A stretch of DNA of 64,000 nt from Todiramphus chloris collaris (lineage: Eukaryota > Chordata > Aves > Coraciiformes > Alcedinidae), in assembly GCA_025345505.1 (NCBI GenBank), contig JANVCC010000022.1, forward strand, positions 34,483,741-34,547,740, read 5' to 3'. Shown here in pieces: positions 1-13,273 of the stretch. The notes below the pieces were generated by a model, which was not told the origin of the DNA, made no database searches, and saw only the letters and a list, made by a program, of their open reading frames with translations. A program made the translations under genes and the position numbers. Each line of letters opens with the position of its first letter. The first letter of the stretch is position 1.

Positions 1-2600
1 CCATACAGAAGAACAATATATTCTAAGTCACTTTTTTTGGGGGGAAAAAAAACCCAAAACAACAAAAAACCAAATGTCGTATTGTACAAAAGTTCAATCA
101 GTACACTGCACTGAAATGCAGGATTTTATCCTCTGTTCTGCTAGATTCCTTCAGAAATGCCAACTCTCACACACTATAAGGTTTTTGAACCCACAAAAGA
201 ATAAATTTCTTGTTCCATTTTCTCGAAAGGTCAGTTGCTATTACATCCAGACTGTCCAAATGCAGGCCTACGGATGTATTTGGTATGTCAGCACCACTGC
301 TAAAACCCAGTGGCTCTATGAACCACTGTAAAGTTTGCATTCAAAGAGGAGTTAATTACCTCAGGAATAAGAATTTTGCAGGAAAAAAAAAAAAAAAGAA
401 AAGAAAATGTTAATTGCTTTGAATAACATAGTTAGAATAAACCCCCCCATATTTCTTGAAGAACAGATTTAGTAAATTTGCTAGAACATCTGGATAAAAC
501 TTTCACCTTGTGGAGCTTAACCCAAGAGAAGGCAATGTATATATGCTACCATGATGGCTTTCTCACCACAGTGCTTCCATTTATTTTTTATTTAACCTTG
601 GCATTTTAATCTCTATTTCATCTCATTTATATTCTCCTGACATACAACAAAATCAGTTTTTAGATCTTGATACAGCATTTGTAGCTCTGCTATATTACTG
701 TGCAGATGCAAACATGCAGATATTAAAATGTCACTATTCCAGAGATGTCTTTGGTGCAAATGTTATTTAGATGAAAGCCGATTATCACAACAGTAACGGC
801 TCTTGTTCTGTAAAATTTCATTTTAGTCCAGGCTGTTTTAGAAGTCTACAGCTGTTAAACATCATATCTCTCTCTGATCCCTCAAGCAGATGCACTTTGT
901 TTGTTCCTATAATAAAACATGTGTCTGTCCTTTAGCTGATTAGTGTATCAATGAGAATGTAACAAGATATTCACTGTTTCCAAAGGTTTCCCCATCAAAG
1001 AGAACTTTAAGTAGCTTTGTGAAATGAATCTGATTTGTTAAAACCTCAAAACTGCAGAAGTATGGAGCTGGAGGATGTTGCTGACTTGAATCTTGCATAA
1101 TTAGTGCATATAAGTGGTCCAGATACGCATCTTTGCCTACAAAATTCTGGTGCTTTACATATGTCAAATTATTACCATCCTAGCTTTTCTAAATAATTTT
1201 TATTACCTTAACTAAGAACCGGTTCTTAAACATACTTAAAAGTTTAAAAATGTTATACTTACAATTTAAAAACCCACATGTCTTTGCAGTAGCTACATAA
1301 AAGACTTAAGTCAACCTGCACCACATAGATCTATCTCTTCACAGACCATGGTTGTGCAGCACAGCAACCTGCTGTGCTCGTGCCAAGGGTTCTTCTCTGA
1401 AAGTTACTGCTCAGAATAGTCACCAACACAGTGCACTGGGCTGGGAATTCCTGGTGAACACTATAAAACCCATGCATTTTCAGAAGTACTTAAAACAGTG
1501 CTCCTATTCTGCTTAAGACTATCTGAATAGCTAGATTTACCTATACTGGAAGAGAAGTACTACTGCTTGAACCTGAGAAAAGGACCTACATTTCAGACTG
1601 GCATTTTATTTGAGCTTACAGAACTCAGATCTGATTCCAAACCTTTATGTACTGTGTAGAGTCAAGAATAATTATTTCTGAAATGGGAATGCAGCTATGA
1701 TAGAATCTGAAATCAGAATCAGAGTGAAAGATAGAGCAAAAGGTTATTTTAAAAAATGAGTTCCAAATGTAATCTTCATTTATTAAATGGCTTTCTATAA
1801 ATTGCTGTAAATTTCTATAAATTCCTTGACACAAAAGACTAAGTTTAGTAATTACGCTTGAAATTACTATCCATTCCTCTGCATTATTGTAAAGAAAAAA
1901 AAAAAAGAAAATTCTTACATAAAACACATACTGCAGATACTCTAGTCATTGTAATGAAATGCTGAATTTCATCTAGCAAGTGTAAACAATACTGGGTTAA
2001 AATGTTGTATATAACAGCTACAATAGCTTGTCAAATGTTTGTGGAAAGCACACATGCCATCTTCCCAGCTGTCGGAAGCTTCAAAGGAATTTTTTTTTCA
2101 CCATTTCAAACAAATCTTACAAAACCTGTGTGATACCCCCTGCTGCTGCAAGGGGACCCGTTAGCAGACTGTACTCCACGCGTGCAGTGGGGGAAACATG
2201 GACATCACGCTCTGGGCTTCAAGGCAGCCTGCAACTGGGAGCCCTCTCTCCATGCGTGGACCTAATGTCTGCAGGCTTCCCTGTTACTGGGGTTTCTTCA
2301 GAAAAAGTGCCCTCGTTCAATCAAGTGTCAGAAAGGGAGGAAGACAGCAACTGCACACATTCACACATCATCTGCAGCTCAAAAAGCAGCAGGGAAGTGG
2401 ACAAGCAGTCAGCTCTGTAGCCCTATCTCCCTTGTGAATTAGCATCCTGCCTGTGGCATAACTGCCCTCCCTCCACACTCAGCAAAGTTCACCCTACACT
2501 CATGAAATGTAACTAAGTAAGCAAGGTAAAAGAAGAGGGACATACTTCTACCTCTTTCCTGCTATCTAGATTTCTTTATTCGGACTGTGTGGGTAGACAC
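1..2600. other. AT-rich stretch, no gene seen
   Basis: No open frame here has a recognisable domain, and I see no CR1, LTR or tRNA. The stretch has A-runs near 380-396 and 1896-1910 and a slightly more GC-rich patch near 2130-2430. Open frames in that patch (up to 130 codons from 2028) have low-complexity, unfamiliar translations and no convincing splice context. If the exon proposed at 2659 is real, this stretch would be at least partly its upstream intron. Confidence 0.6.
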
Positions 2601-2658
2601 TGATGAATGTAAAAATCAGTTTAACATACCTTTTACATTATTTATCTTATTCTTACAG

Positions 2659-2975
2659 CGTTGAAACAAACATATTGGAACTAAGCAGGATGCTGTCATC
2701 ATCAGATCTAAACTGGCCAGATTTAAATATTTCTTTCAAAAGATCTGTGGAAACAGTCAAGAAAGCATGTAGAACAGCAAGCAGAGAAATTAAAGGAATA
2801 GGCCAAACTGAGATAAGAAACCATGCACCATAGCATCTTCACTAACAGCCACTCCACCAATAATCTCTTCACAGACTAAAAGTCCAACAGGTCCTCATGG
2901 ACTATCCTCACTATGAAAACAAGAATAATTTTTATTTTAAATAACCAGGAATAATAAAATGTAGATCTATATTTG
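2659..2975 (+). CDS. Possible coding terminal exon of an unrecognised gene
   Basis: A strong 3' splice acceptor lies at 2641-2658: a pyrimidine-rich tract ending TTCTTACAG. An open frame runs from it to a TAG stop at 2831-2833. The exon would start in phase 2 (its first base completes a codon) and encode about 58 residues. The translation has a helical, charged character, with landmarks such as LELSRML, LNWPDLNISF and SVETVKKACRTASREIKG, unlike the low-complexity translations nearby. About 120 bp after the stop, AATAAA lies at 2953-2958, so a short 3' UTR and poly(A) site near 2975 are plausible. I do not recognise the protein family and see no matching upstream exon, which could lie outside the window. 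It could also be a chance frame behind a cryptic acceptor. The acceptor, frame and poly(A) signal are seen; the gene is inferred. Confidence 0.28.
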
Positions 2976-3306
2976 TGCCAATATATGTATCAGAGAATGT
3001 ATTGTATATATTAAAATTGGCAGCAGTCAGACTTATTAAGTTGGTCCTCACAAAGATCCCCTAAAATTATCAATGCTGTTTTATCCCTGCAGGCACAGGA
3101 TTATTGAACTGCACTGGAGACACACAGCCTACTAAATGTACACTCTGAACTCACCGTAGGGAACAGAAGGCTTATGTTAAAAGACCAACAATGTTAATTC
3201 CCTGTAAATGTCTTTTGCTCAAACATGAATCAATTCACATTTCATAACCACCTCCTTCTTTTCATAAAATTCTTGCCCCGCTTTAAAGGTGAAATAAAAA
3301 CAGTGT

Positions 3307-3350
3307 CACAGAATCATAGATTCATTTGGTTGGCATGAACCTCTGAAGGT
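3307..3350 (-). mobile_element. CR1 LINE, very short 3' remnant
   Basis: The sequence CACAGAATCATAGATTC, then a TTTGGTTGG-like stretch and a degraded 'ACCTTTAAGGT'-like stretch, matches the reverse complement of the CR1 3' terminus. The copy is therefore on the minus strand and 5'-truncated to about 45 bp. Similarity fades after about 3350. It is short and diverged, so it could be older than the other copies here. Confidence 0.55.
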
Positions 3351-4254
3351 TGCTCAGGGGTTTGTCAGGCTGAGAAGCCAATACAGTCAACAAAGCCACA
3401 GGAGAAACAAAAAACACAAACCAAACCCTAATACAAACTTAGGTTTACAGGTTTAGTCTTTGCATGTCCAAAAGCACAGCATAGCCAGCTACTTCTCCAT
3501 GTCATAGGACCCAGTAAGGCGTAGTCTAAGGGACTTCCAAAGCCTCACTTAGTGAACTAAGTCTTTAACTAACAAATGCCATCTGCGTGAGGTTTACCTT
3601 CTTTTACAGAAAGGATAATTTGAAACTCTAAAAGAACACCCACATTCCTTTAAGTTTTTTCTCTCTTCCTTATCTATATTCTGCTGCATCACAGCACTGA
3701 CCTCAAAGGTCAGAGGACTAACAGTTTTCACTAAAGCAGTAATTCAACTTTAAATCAACTGCTAGGGAGTGTTTGGGAGTATTGCTGCTATACTGCTTCT
3801 CTACCAGGGCAGGGGAAAGCATGACCCCCACAAATCTCCCATTTACGCTGAATTCACATGTGTTTAACCATTTTAGCATTAAAGCTGTTACATATTCCAA
3901 TGGTTTCTGCTCCTTCAGGACTTCACTGTCTGATCAGAGGAATTATAAATGCAAACTCTGCATTCTGATTAATGAGACATGAACATCACAAGTAGGCAGC
4001 AAGTGACCTTTTTTGTCCATTTATGCAAGCCTTCCTGTAATCAGCATCACAAATATTTTGGCAGAGTTTATGGAATCTGCACTGGAGCAAAATCTATTTT
4101 ACAATGCTGGTTTCCTCCTATTTTGGCTCTTCTACAGGAAATGCAATACTGTTACAGGTGTCTAGATTCCAATAGCTGTGTGCTCTGATTCAAACTGCAT
4201 ACAGCCATCTAACCCAAGGTAGTCCATCTACTTAGGTTTGGGCAAGGATTGCAC

Positions 4255-4345
4255 CAAAAAAAAAAAGAAAAAAAACCAAACAAACAAAAAACCAAGAAGG
4301 AATAGAGTGTAAAAATACTAAGAAAACAAAAGAAACAAAAAAAAG
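4255..4345. repeat. A-rich low-complexity (CAAA/AAAG) tract
   Basis: About 90 bp of interrupted A-runs with C or G every few bases (AAACAAACAAAAAACC type). On the minus strand it produces a Phe/Leu/Cys-rich open frame (4209-4412), which is a composition artefact. The tract might be the degraded tail of an old retroposed copy, but no body is recognisable beside it. Confidence 0.7.
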
Positions 4346-5403
4346 CCAAATCAATGCAACTCTGAAACCAAGACCCAAAAGAGACAACTAAAGAAATTCT
4401 ATGTAAAAGCAATTTAATGTAGAATTTTTGCAGGTTAAAAAAAAGCTAGAATACAAATAAAAATGATTATGCAGGATACATGAAAAGCACCACATCTCTG
4501 CTTATCCTGCTTTCCAGATTGTACTGTGGCTAACAGAGAAAGGAAGTCCTCAAAGGAGGATCCTCTTCAGGGTGTTAAACACATGCTGCTGCATTCATAT
4601 TGCTTAAGGTTCCATATCTGCTTTTGGAACAGCACCAAAGCACATAACAACTCAAGGTGTTGACATCTAAGGTTGAGTTGGTGATTTTGCTACTGGGGAA
4701 TTTGAGAGACTAGACACAATCCTTGTAATGTTGTTTGTGTAATGCATATCAGACACTGTAAGTAAACCAGTACTGTCAAAAGCAAAAAAGATTGTTCTGA
4801 GACTAGAAACAGGTAGCTGATTCTATCATCTTAGATTAAATCTTGATGCTGGATCAGGGATGTGCAGGGGAAGAGAGGAGTACTTAGCAGTGAAGTGGTG
4901 CCTCTACTTCCATCGCAAAAACAGGTACCAGGGAATATTATCAGTTCCAAACCAACAAACATACTCATTAACCTGAGGAAACTATCAGGAAGGCAGCAGG
5001 AGGATGTCAGAGCCACTGTTCCCCAGTCCCTCTTGCAGGTGAACACCTAAGGCATGGTGAACACCCTAGGAGAGGCTGGAGTAGACAGAATATAGCATAT
5101 AGCAGCAAGCAGTTTAAGAAGGAAAAAAGTGCTGCCCTCTGCATAATTTTTCAGCTACTCCATGGTAATAATGATTACAATTAGCTCTGGGAATAGAGGA
5201 AACAGGGATGAATTTCAAACCTAACAGAGTCCTGAAGAATGATATATTGAAACAAGTATCCTAACTGACCTTCCTAGGAACTAGAGAAAAGGCTGCCTTG
5301 GAGAACTATAACAGTTTTTGATCTCAGGGAGGTCAATATAAATGTGAGGTCATTGAGGATATGGTGGAGATATATTTCTATGAACAAAAAAGAGTGATCA
5401 CTT

Positions 5404-5422
5404 AAAAAAAAAAAAAAAAAAA
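5404..5422. repeat. Poly(A) homopolymer
   Basis: A pure A-run of about 19 bases. No retroposon body or target-site duplication is recognisable around it. Confidence 0.85.
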
Positions 5423-8400
5423 GTCAAGCAGAGCATAGTGGAAACCTCATGAAGTTTTATTTTAACTAGTCTCTTAAGAAATTTTGTAGGCTCTTTCTGG
5501 CAATTACAGGATTTTGCAGTACTTACTATAGCCACGTAGCTAGGTATCCAAACAATGGTCATGCAAATTAGTTGTGCAGACAGAAGAACACTAATTTAAA
5601 TATTTAAGAGGCAGAAGTCAGCCATGTAGAAGACTTTTTCATGGTACATTAGAAAATTTATAAACAAAATCTATTAGCATTCTTCTGTTCACAAAAGGTT
5701 GATTTAGGAGAGACTAGATGAATTAATAATCAAGCTTAGTAATGCATATAATTACAGAAAAATCTGCTATAGAAGGTACAGGCATGGTTGAGAAAGTTTG
5801 GTTAAAATACTAAGACTCAAGTACCAGCTATTTTTAAAGGAGAGGAATCATTGTTGCAAAATGTTATTTTGATGTTGATCCAGAAAATGTGATTATTGTT
5901 CATTTATTTTGTAGTAAAAAAAGATAATACAAGGGGGTCTGTTTCCATCACTAGCAAATACATGAATGAACTGGCTTTTTCCTCAGCTGATATTTTCTGA
6001 ATGAATAAGGACATTAGCTCCAAGCATGACACATTGCAGCAGCATGCTGCGCAAGGCTCTTCTGTGCCAGCAGAGAAAATCGGTTTCCTGATTTTTCCAT
6101 TCCATTTCTTTTCTTAGGGATCTGTTAAGCCTGTAAAATCTTGGCAATGGTAAAGACAATTGCGTGCTGGATAGGAACTGTTGTGACTATCATCATCATT
6201 TGTGCAAGGAAGGTATTACAGTAAGAGGAAGCACTATAAAGCTCCCTGTCTCTCTTTGCACGCTGTCACGGAGCCCCTTCTCATCCTTGCTCTCTGCTAT
6301 CCAGTCTGCTGTTTGCTATTACTGTGGTGGAACAGGTCATCCAGTCGCCGCCAAGCAGGAAATCTCTTAAAAGCAGGGGCAGTTCCCAGAAGAGGAGGGT
6401 TGTCATCACATGCATCAGCAGCACTGGCACCCTTCCCCAGACCTGCAGAGTTAATTACTCTCTCTAGTTCAGAATTTGATGTAAACTCTCTAGAGCTTAA
6501 TGAAGCTTGTTGGTACAAGAATGAGGAGGCTGCACTCATACAGTTATTACTGCCCAGGCAGCACAGATTGAGTAAAATGCTATTTCAACCATCAGCAGTC
6601 TTAAGATGGTTTCTCCCTCAAACACACCTGCAGTGGTCATCATTTACAGAGAGAATGGTATGTATGCTTCTAGCAACCATTCGAATTAGAGGTGCTGTCT
6701 CCCAACCTGGATTCATCATCAGCTCAGCACCACACTGTTGTAAATAGCATTTCAGAAAAACAGTATGTAAGATTCACATACACGAGTATAACTTTGCTCT
6801 TATGCATGCTCCTGTATATTTTAGACCTGGGGAGGGGAGATATTTGCACATAAACACTCTGTCCATTCCATGGGACTTATCTTCAGTCCTTCACGTGGGC
6901 ACCTGGAAACCAGGAAGTCCTTAGACTCAATAGATATAGCAAAATAATGATGAATAATATTTTTCTTTAAGAGGCCTTCAGGATTATCTGAGAGAGCAAG
7001 CAACTCCTCAAAGTGTTGCTTCATCCAGCTGGGAATGCAGTTGGCTGGCACTGTTATCCATGGGAACAGCCCCATCTGCCCCAGGGTCCTTGTCTTATTA
7101 GATGCTGGAGTGGTGCAATGAAGGACAAGTGGCTACAAGGGATAGGCAGGCAATGGAGTAACACAGCAAAACTACAAGCCTTTGTCCAGACTGATAGGAA
7201 AAAAAGAAAAGGTATGCTACAGAGTCATCATTACAGAATTCCTCGAGGAGAAAATGGTGGAATTACTTCAGTTTTCAAACAGATTAAAATACTTATTGGA
7301 AAAGGGAAACACTAAAGAGCAAGCAAACCAGTTTGGAGGCTAATACCAACTTCACAAGCATTAAATAGGAGAGATTCTCAGTTATTTTGTGTACTGAATA
7401 CAAACCAAAGTCTAGAGATTAAATGTCAACAAATGAAGGCAAAGCATTAATCTATTGTGCCATATCACCCCACTCTCAAATCACTAACAAGCTACTATCT
7501 ATCTTATCTCTGCTTCACTTATTGACAATCTCCCTTTGTTTCATCAAGAAAAGGGCCAATCCATTCAGGACTCAGCATACATCATCCTAAGCAGAAAGAA
7601 ATACTTTTTAATAAATGTCAGCAAAGTGACTGACTTCGTGCACTAGAAGCAGACTGTGCCTTGTTTTGGCACAACAATACATAGTAGAAAAGTATAAAGA
7701 GCATTCTTTTCTGCCCTTTGCATTTACACATCTCTCAAACGCACACACACAAATTCAACTTACTCTCTTTGAAGAATAACACAGGAACCGTTCATTTTCA
7801 TACCTCTAGAAAAGAGGTATGGAAAAAAAAGTCTGCAATCACTTTTCTTTCACAGTCCACACCAATGCACCCAACTGCTTACACCAGCTGTTGAGAGGAG
7901 CAGGCTTCATTCTCTGCACCTTTGGGTAAAATCACGCAATCTCTAGGACAGCCCTTCCAGCACACTGTGGCTTGGAACAAGATCTTACTTAATGGGACAT
8001 GCCTTTCAGGGAGAGCAGGCTTCTGTGCAGACAGCAGTGTCATATATTGCTAAAGTGCTATATTTAAGAGCTTCTCATGAACAGCATTATATCGAGGAAC
8101 CAAGTACCTTCATAAGGTTCCTCAGAGGGGAACCAAGAGACATTGCTCTTTATAATCATTATCATGATTAATAATGGAGGAGACAGGTTTGTATTTATTT
8201 CATTTCATACCTGTAGCTAACATTCCTTAGAGAGTCCTTGTGGCAACTAAGACATCTACCTCCAACAGAGAGGTCACACAATGAGCAATCTCAATAAAAC
8301 TTTAAAAATTCTCCATGTTTAGCTCCCGTTTAATGTTAGATGCAATGCAACAAGCATGTACAAAGGCTTCTCGGTGAGATTACAAGGTATCTGGACACAG

Positions 8401-8475
8401 ATTATTTGCAGGTGAAATAAAGTCAAGGGATTCCTGTCTCTTAGCCACTATCAGTACAGTCAGTGTGAGATTAAT

Positions 8476-8800
8476 GTTCATAAATATGTAAAGGGTGAGT
8501 GCCAGGGAGATGGAGACAGACTCTTTTCAGTGACGCCCGATGATAAGACACGGGGCAACAAGTGCAAGCTGGAACACAGGAGGTTCCATATAAACGTAAG
8601 GAGAAACTTTTTCATGGTGAGGGTGACAGAGCCTGGAACAGGCTGCCCAGGGAGGCTGTGGAGTCTCTTTCTCTGGAGACATTCAAAATCCACCTGGATC
8701 TGTTCCTGTGTGACTTAATCTAGGTGACCCTGCTCTGGCAGGGGGGTTTGGACTAGATGATCTTTCAAGGTGCCTTCAAACCCCTAACACTCTGTGATTT
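8476..8800 (+). mobile_element. CR1 LINE, 5'-truncated 3' end
   Basis: About 325 bp match the 3' end of CR1 on the plus strand. It starts within the last part of the ORF2 reverse-transcriptase gene (GTTCATAAATATGTAAAGGG, 'YKYLKG' region). It runs through the C-terminal tail, read as [21 protein letters not shown]-like residues, then the GGACTAGATGATC motif, and ends at TCTGTGATTT, a remnant of the CR1 terminal octamer repeat. The frame is interrupted relative to the family (the [10 protein letters not shown] segment continues into an altered frame after the CPGRL region), so it is a dead copy. As usual for CR1, no target-site duplication or poly(A) tail is seen. Confidence 0.93.
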
Positions 8801-11181
8801 AGTAAGACTCTTGGAAAGGAGAAATTAGATATTAAAGTCGAAGGAAAAAGGTGAATGCTATGATCATGGTGATATTTATAACGTGACCAGTACATCTTGA
8901 AGTCAAACCTTCCTGAAGTGTAAAGACTTTCTTGTTGCTTTACATACCAGCAGGCTCATGCTCGCAGAGCTGCTACAGTTCACCTTCAGTTTGCTTTCAA
9001 AATTATTTCTATGTAATTGAAAAATCCAACACCCCTCCTTTTTTTTTTTTAATTGAAAGCTAAGATTTTTTAATGCATTTGTCTAACAAGATGATTCTGT
9101 GGCAAACATCAGGGCCAAAACCAAAACAAAACCATCACAAAGTACACAAGATCCCAAGTACAGGTCACCACCAGGGACAGATAATAGACTTGATGGACCA
9201 TTAGTCCGTTCCACTGTGCCTGTACTCAGAGTCAGCAGGGAAGGGTGAGGCAAGAAAAGAAACACACTGAAGATTAGAAAAGAAAGGAGAAAAAAGCTGC
9301 AGGAAAATCAGCTAAAAAGAGAAGCTTCTCACTTTCCCACTAACATTTTATCTACCGCCAAAAAGAAATATTTATGCCTTGCCAGGTTAACTATTCTGCA
9401 AAGAAATATATTGCAAGCTGGGCTGAGGAGATGCAAAATCAATGCTATAAAGATGTGTCAATGTTAATATTGCCTCATATTTCTACTGTTTACAGCAGTT
9501 AACCTGCACCTCTGAGAAGTCAATAATTATCACATCAATAATGAACGTTAAGGTCATTGTGGCAAAAGCAACTGGGAAAATTTTGTAGTTTTGTTATGAC
9601 AAAGTCTGAAGAAGCATGACACTTTAAACTACAATTGGACAGTTTGGCCAAAATTCTGCCCTGCCCACCTGCACACTTATCAAGAGTAATTTTTGTGCTG
9701 CATTTAGAACTGTAACTTGAACAGCAGGGTTACAGAATTTAAAAAGAAAAGCCAGAGAACAGGATGCCAGAAAGCTAATAAGAAAGTTCTGATAAAAGCA
9801 TTAGTCATGATAGAATAATCAGAGAAAATCAGGTGAGTTCACCAGTAAAACTGCAGAAATGTAACATTCCCAATGCTGAAGGAACAGCATGAACTATTTG
9901 CTAATGCAATGCGTATTCGCACTCTAATGCATGACTGTACTCTCTAATATAAATGCAGTATAATTAGTTAAAATAATAAAGTGACAAACCCTGTGTGTTT
10001 ATCAGGAAGTGTACAAAGCAAGGAGATAAAAGTGCCTTTACCTGGTAATCTTTCAAGATTGTTCCAGTGTGTGCCAGACATCTGCAACAGTTTACATTCA
10101 TGGAAAAGGGATGGACTGTGTTGATAAGCAAAAAATCAGAATGATAGGAGCCTTGGCTTAGTCCTTAATGCTAAACTCTCTGTAAATGTGAAAGCTGGGC
10201 TCTGGAGATAGCAGACAAATGTCATGTTTGAACAAATGATATTGGGAAAAACTAACTGGAGCTCTCAGAAATAGAACTGGAGTGAGGGAGGGTAGTTACT
10301 TCCCAGATAGTATCTACACTTCATTCAGGACAAGATGAAGGAACACAGATTGGAAACATCTCTATATTGCTCAATCACAGAAAGAAAAACACTTTTAATG
10401 GAATTAGAAAAGTTTGAGATACAATAGGCATATTTAGGTCACCCACACTATCCTCCATCACTTCTGGAACTGAACTACACCATGTGAAAAGTGTTCAGAT
10501 AAGCTTTCAATGACAGGAGAAGGCTGGGAATATGCAAGAAAGCAACACAAGTATTCATTTCACTGGCTTACATGAAATAATGTCAGTAGAGCCAGTAACA
10601 GCTATATTAGCCAAGACAGTTGTTAAGCATGGTCAGTATTATGTTATACTTAATGGGACATCAGAGCTCAAATCACCATACTCAATGTCTTTGCCCTCAT
10701 GGTTATATTTTTCCAGACCTTATTTTCTGACATGCATTTCACTATCTAAATATTTAACATAGGATCTTACTAGGTAACACATTGATTCCTTTCTGTCTAG
10801 TTCCACCTTTTTGTTTTTTTCTTCCATTTAATTAAATGTATAGGCACTTAAATACCTACCAATTTTAGAAACAGAATTACACAAACACAAAAATTAAACA
10901 GCATAATTTCCTACTGGGCCCTACCACTGACAAGCTCTCAGCATTGTTGCCTTTATGTTTACAGGCAAATAGACACACTTCAGTTTCTCAGTTTTCCACC
11001 ATTACCAAGGTTCTCATTACTCCAGAATCACCAATGCCTCTCTCTTGTATCTTTGGTACAATTTATCCATACAGCTACCTGCAAGCTGTGCTAGTCTCAT
11101 TTTTCTTCATTTATTAAATGAGTCTGCTTCTTCTCAAGCAATGTTTGATTTTCAGTACTACTGAGAAATGAGCTAGGAAGT

Positions 11182-11199
11182 CATATATATATATATAAT
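11182..11199. repeat. (AT)n microsatellite
   Basis: Uninterrupted AT repeats over about 18 bp, followed by a loose alternating purine/pyrimidine stretch with TACATGCACGCATACATACA. Confidence 0.85.
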
Positions 11200-13255
11200 G
11201 TACATGCACGCATACATACACACCAAGTATCCAACTGTATTGCTGTGCAGTTAAAATGTCAGCTAGATTAGAACTCACTTGTTTGGATATTTTGCTGTTC
11301 TAAACTTTCCAAGTCTTAACTAAGGTGCTATTTAATTTTGTTTAATCCTTTCTCCTCTTATGACCAGTGAAATTTTGAGAGATAAAGTCTTCAAAACCCC
11401 ACAGGTTAAACACAAGCTAAACAGGGCTTCCTCTGGAAACAGCTAACAGCCAGAATACCTTTTCTCCACAAAATTTTCCCAGAAAACCCTAGAAGTTCAA
11501 ATCAGCCCTAGAATGACATCATATCTTACATTTCCTAAAAAAATAATTATGGGAAACATCACGAATCCTGCACTGTTTTGAAAATCTCAGCTTTAAGGAA
11601 ACAAAAGGAATTAAGAGTAAGAAAACTTGGGAGTGCCTGACGATAGCAGAAGACTCAGAAGACAATACAGTGCTCACTCTACCACCCTAAAACATGTAAA
11701 CGACTATTGAGGAGTGAAGTAGGATCTGAGTAGGAACTGTTCCTTGAGGTTAGCTTCAAAACTAAAGTAGCTCAGTAACTGGCAGACACAGAAAAACATC
11801 ACTACAGTCAGGGTACAGAAATGGCACAACACGGAATCTCAGATAAGCAGTGAACTAAATTTAGAAAGGAGGGGGAAAAAAAAAAGAAAGAGATATTTCA
11901 AGCTCAGCTCTAGCTGTATTTCTAGGTCCAGGGAAGACAGCACTAATACAGTAAGAAAAAACCATCTGATTATTAGTTCCGGAAAGTATGCACGCTAATG
12001 CCCAAAATATGGCATTTATTAGAGCAATTCGTGCCATGCCCACTTCTGGCAAGGAGAGCACTAAGCCCTTGGCAGCAGCACAGACAAGGACATGTAGCTT
12101 TGTCTTTCTCACCCACCTGAACATGGAAGCTCAGCAGGAGCCCTGCACACCCTGCAGGAGACCCAACGAGTGCTGCAGACGTGCACAGGGGCTCTGGCAA
12201 CTGCTGAATAGGTAACTTGAAGTAAAAATACCTGAAGATCCAAAGAAAAACATTCAGCAATACTCAGCACAGCTGCTGCGGAACAAATGAGGTCTCAATT
12301 AATTTTTTTTTTTGCAGAAGTCACACAACGTGCAGTTTCCGAGTCCTGATCCAAAAGAAAGGGGTTTCCGTTATCTCCTAGACCAGTGGAAAGTCTCTTC
12401 CTACACAGCAACCCACCCTGGGAGCTGCAGTACACCTGCAACTGAATACAGGCTCTCGTTTACTCATACCCATGTACAGCATCTGAATACCAGAGATACA
12501 CCTTTGTGGGCAATGTATGCAGTAACTTCCACAAAACTAAATGCTGGGGAAGCACCTGTTGTGTCTGTTACTAATGAGCTGGGGAGTACTGTAAAATGGG
12601 ACACAGGATTCCATGTGGGACAACCCGCAAACTCTTGATACACGGAGAACGTTACATACAAACTGCTGCTTCAGAGTCTGGTGCTGGCCACAATTTAGGA
12701 AAAAATGTCTGAAAAATAACCTGGTGCTAAAGTAAAGCAAAGAAGTGAACCTTTTAATACCAAAAAAAAAAAACCCGCTGCAATTCATTTTGACTCATAA
12801 TTCTTCCTCCTTTTTTTACATACCTTTCTAAACACAATCCCTATGCAGTGTAATTAGTTCAGCGTCCCTCTTTAAGAGACGGTTTCTTATATTTCATTGC
12901 TTTACAGTGCCCTCTAATATCTATTTTAGCCCAGGACACAGGACAATTTTGCTGTTGTGCACAGCTGAGCAGAAATCATATAATACGATTTATGAAATCT
13001 CCAGTATGCTGAGGCTGAGTTTTGTTAACCCCATGTCACTATGTCTGCTTTCCACTCCTCCTACTTAATTTGACTTCTTTAAGTATTTGTAATAGAAGTG
13101 GAACTGAAGTCACCAGGAAAAATTGATTTGAAAGACAAAAGCAGATAAATACAACCTCACTAGGTGCGCTTAAATATACACAGTTGCAAATCTGCAACCA
13201 TTTCTTCAGTAACAAGTATGAATGTCACGTTTGTTTTCCCACTTGCTATAACCAT

Positions 13256-13273
13256 TATATATATATATATATT
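13256..13273. repeat. (AT)n microsatellite
   Basis: About nine AT units in a row; they account for the Ile-Tyr repeats seen in frames crossing this point. Confidence 0.85.

Larger units (their letters stand above)
2976..8475. other. Single-copy-looking DNA, no gene seen
   Basis: Apart from a CR1 scrap at 3307-3350 and A-rich tracts (4255-4345, 5404-5422), nothing here can be named. The longest open frame, 181 codons on + at 6202-6747, has a Leu/Cys-rich start followed by unpatterned sequence with no domain, so I leave it uncalled. A small perfect hairpin lies at 7799-7821. AATAAA-like motifs are scattered as expected for AT-rich DNA. Confidence 0.55.

Noticed and set aside
2028-2420. 130-codon open frame on plus
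   Set aside because: Ser/Arg-rich translation without family resemblance, overlapped by a second frame, with no splice donor of note at its end.
4209-4412. Phe/Leu-rich minus frame
   Set aside because: Complement of an A-rich tract, with no gene signals.
6202-6747. 181-codon open frame on plus, the longest outside CR1
   Set aside because: No recognisable domain, no convincing promoter or splice context, and the composition changes along its length. Probably chance.
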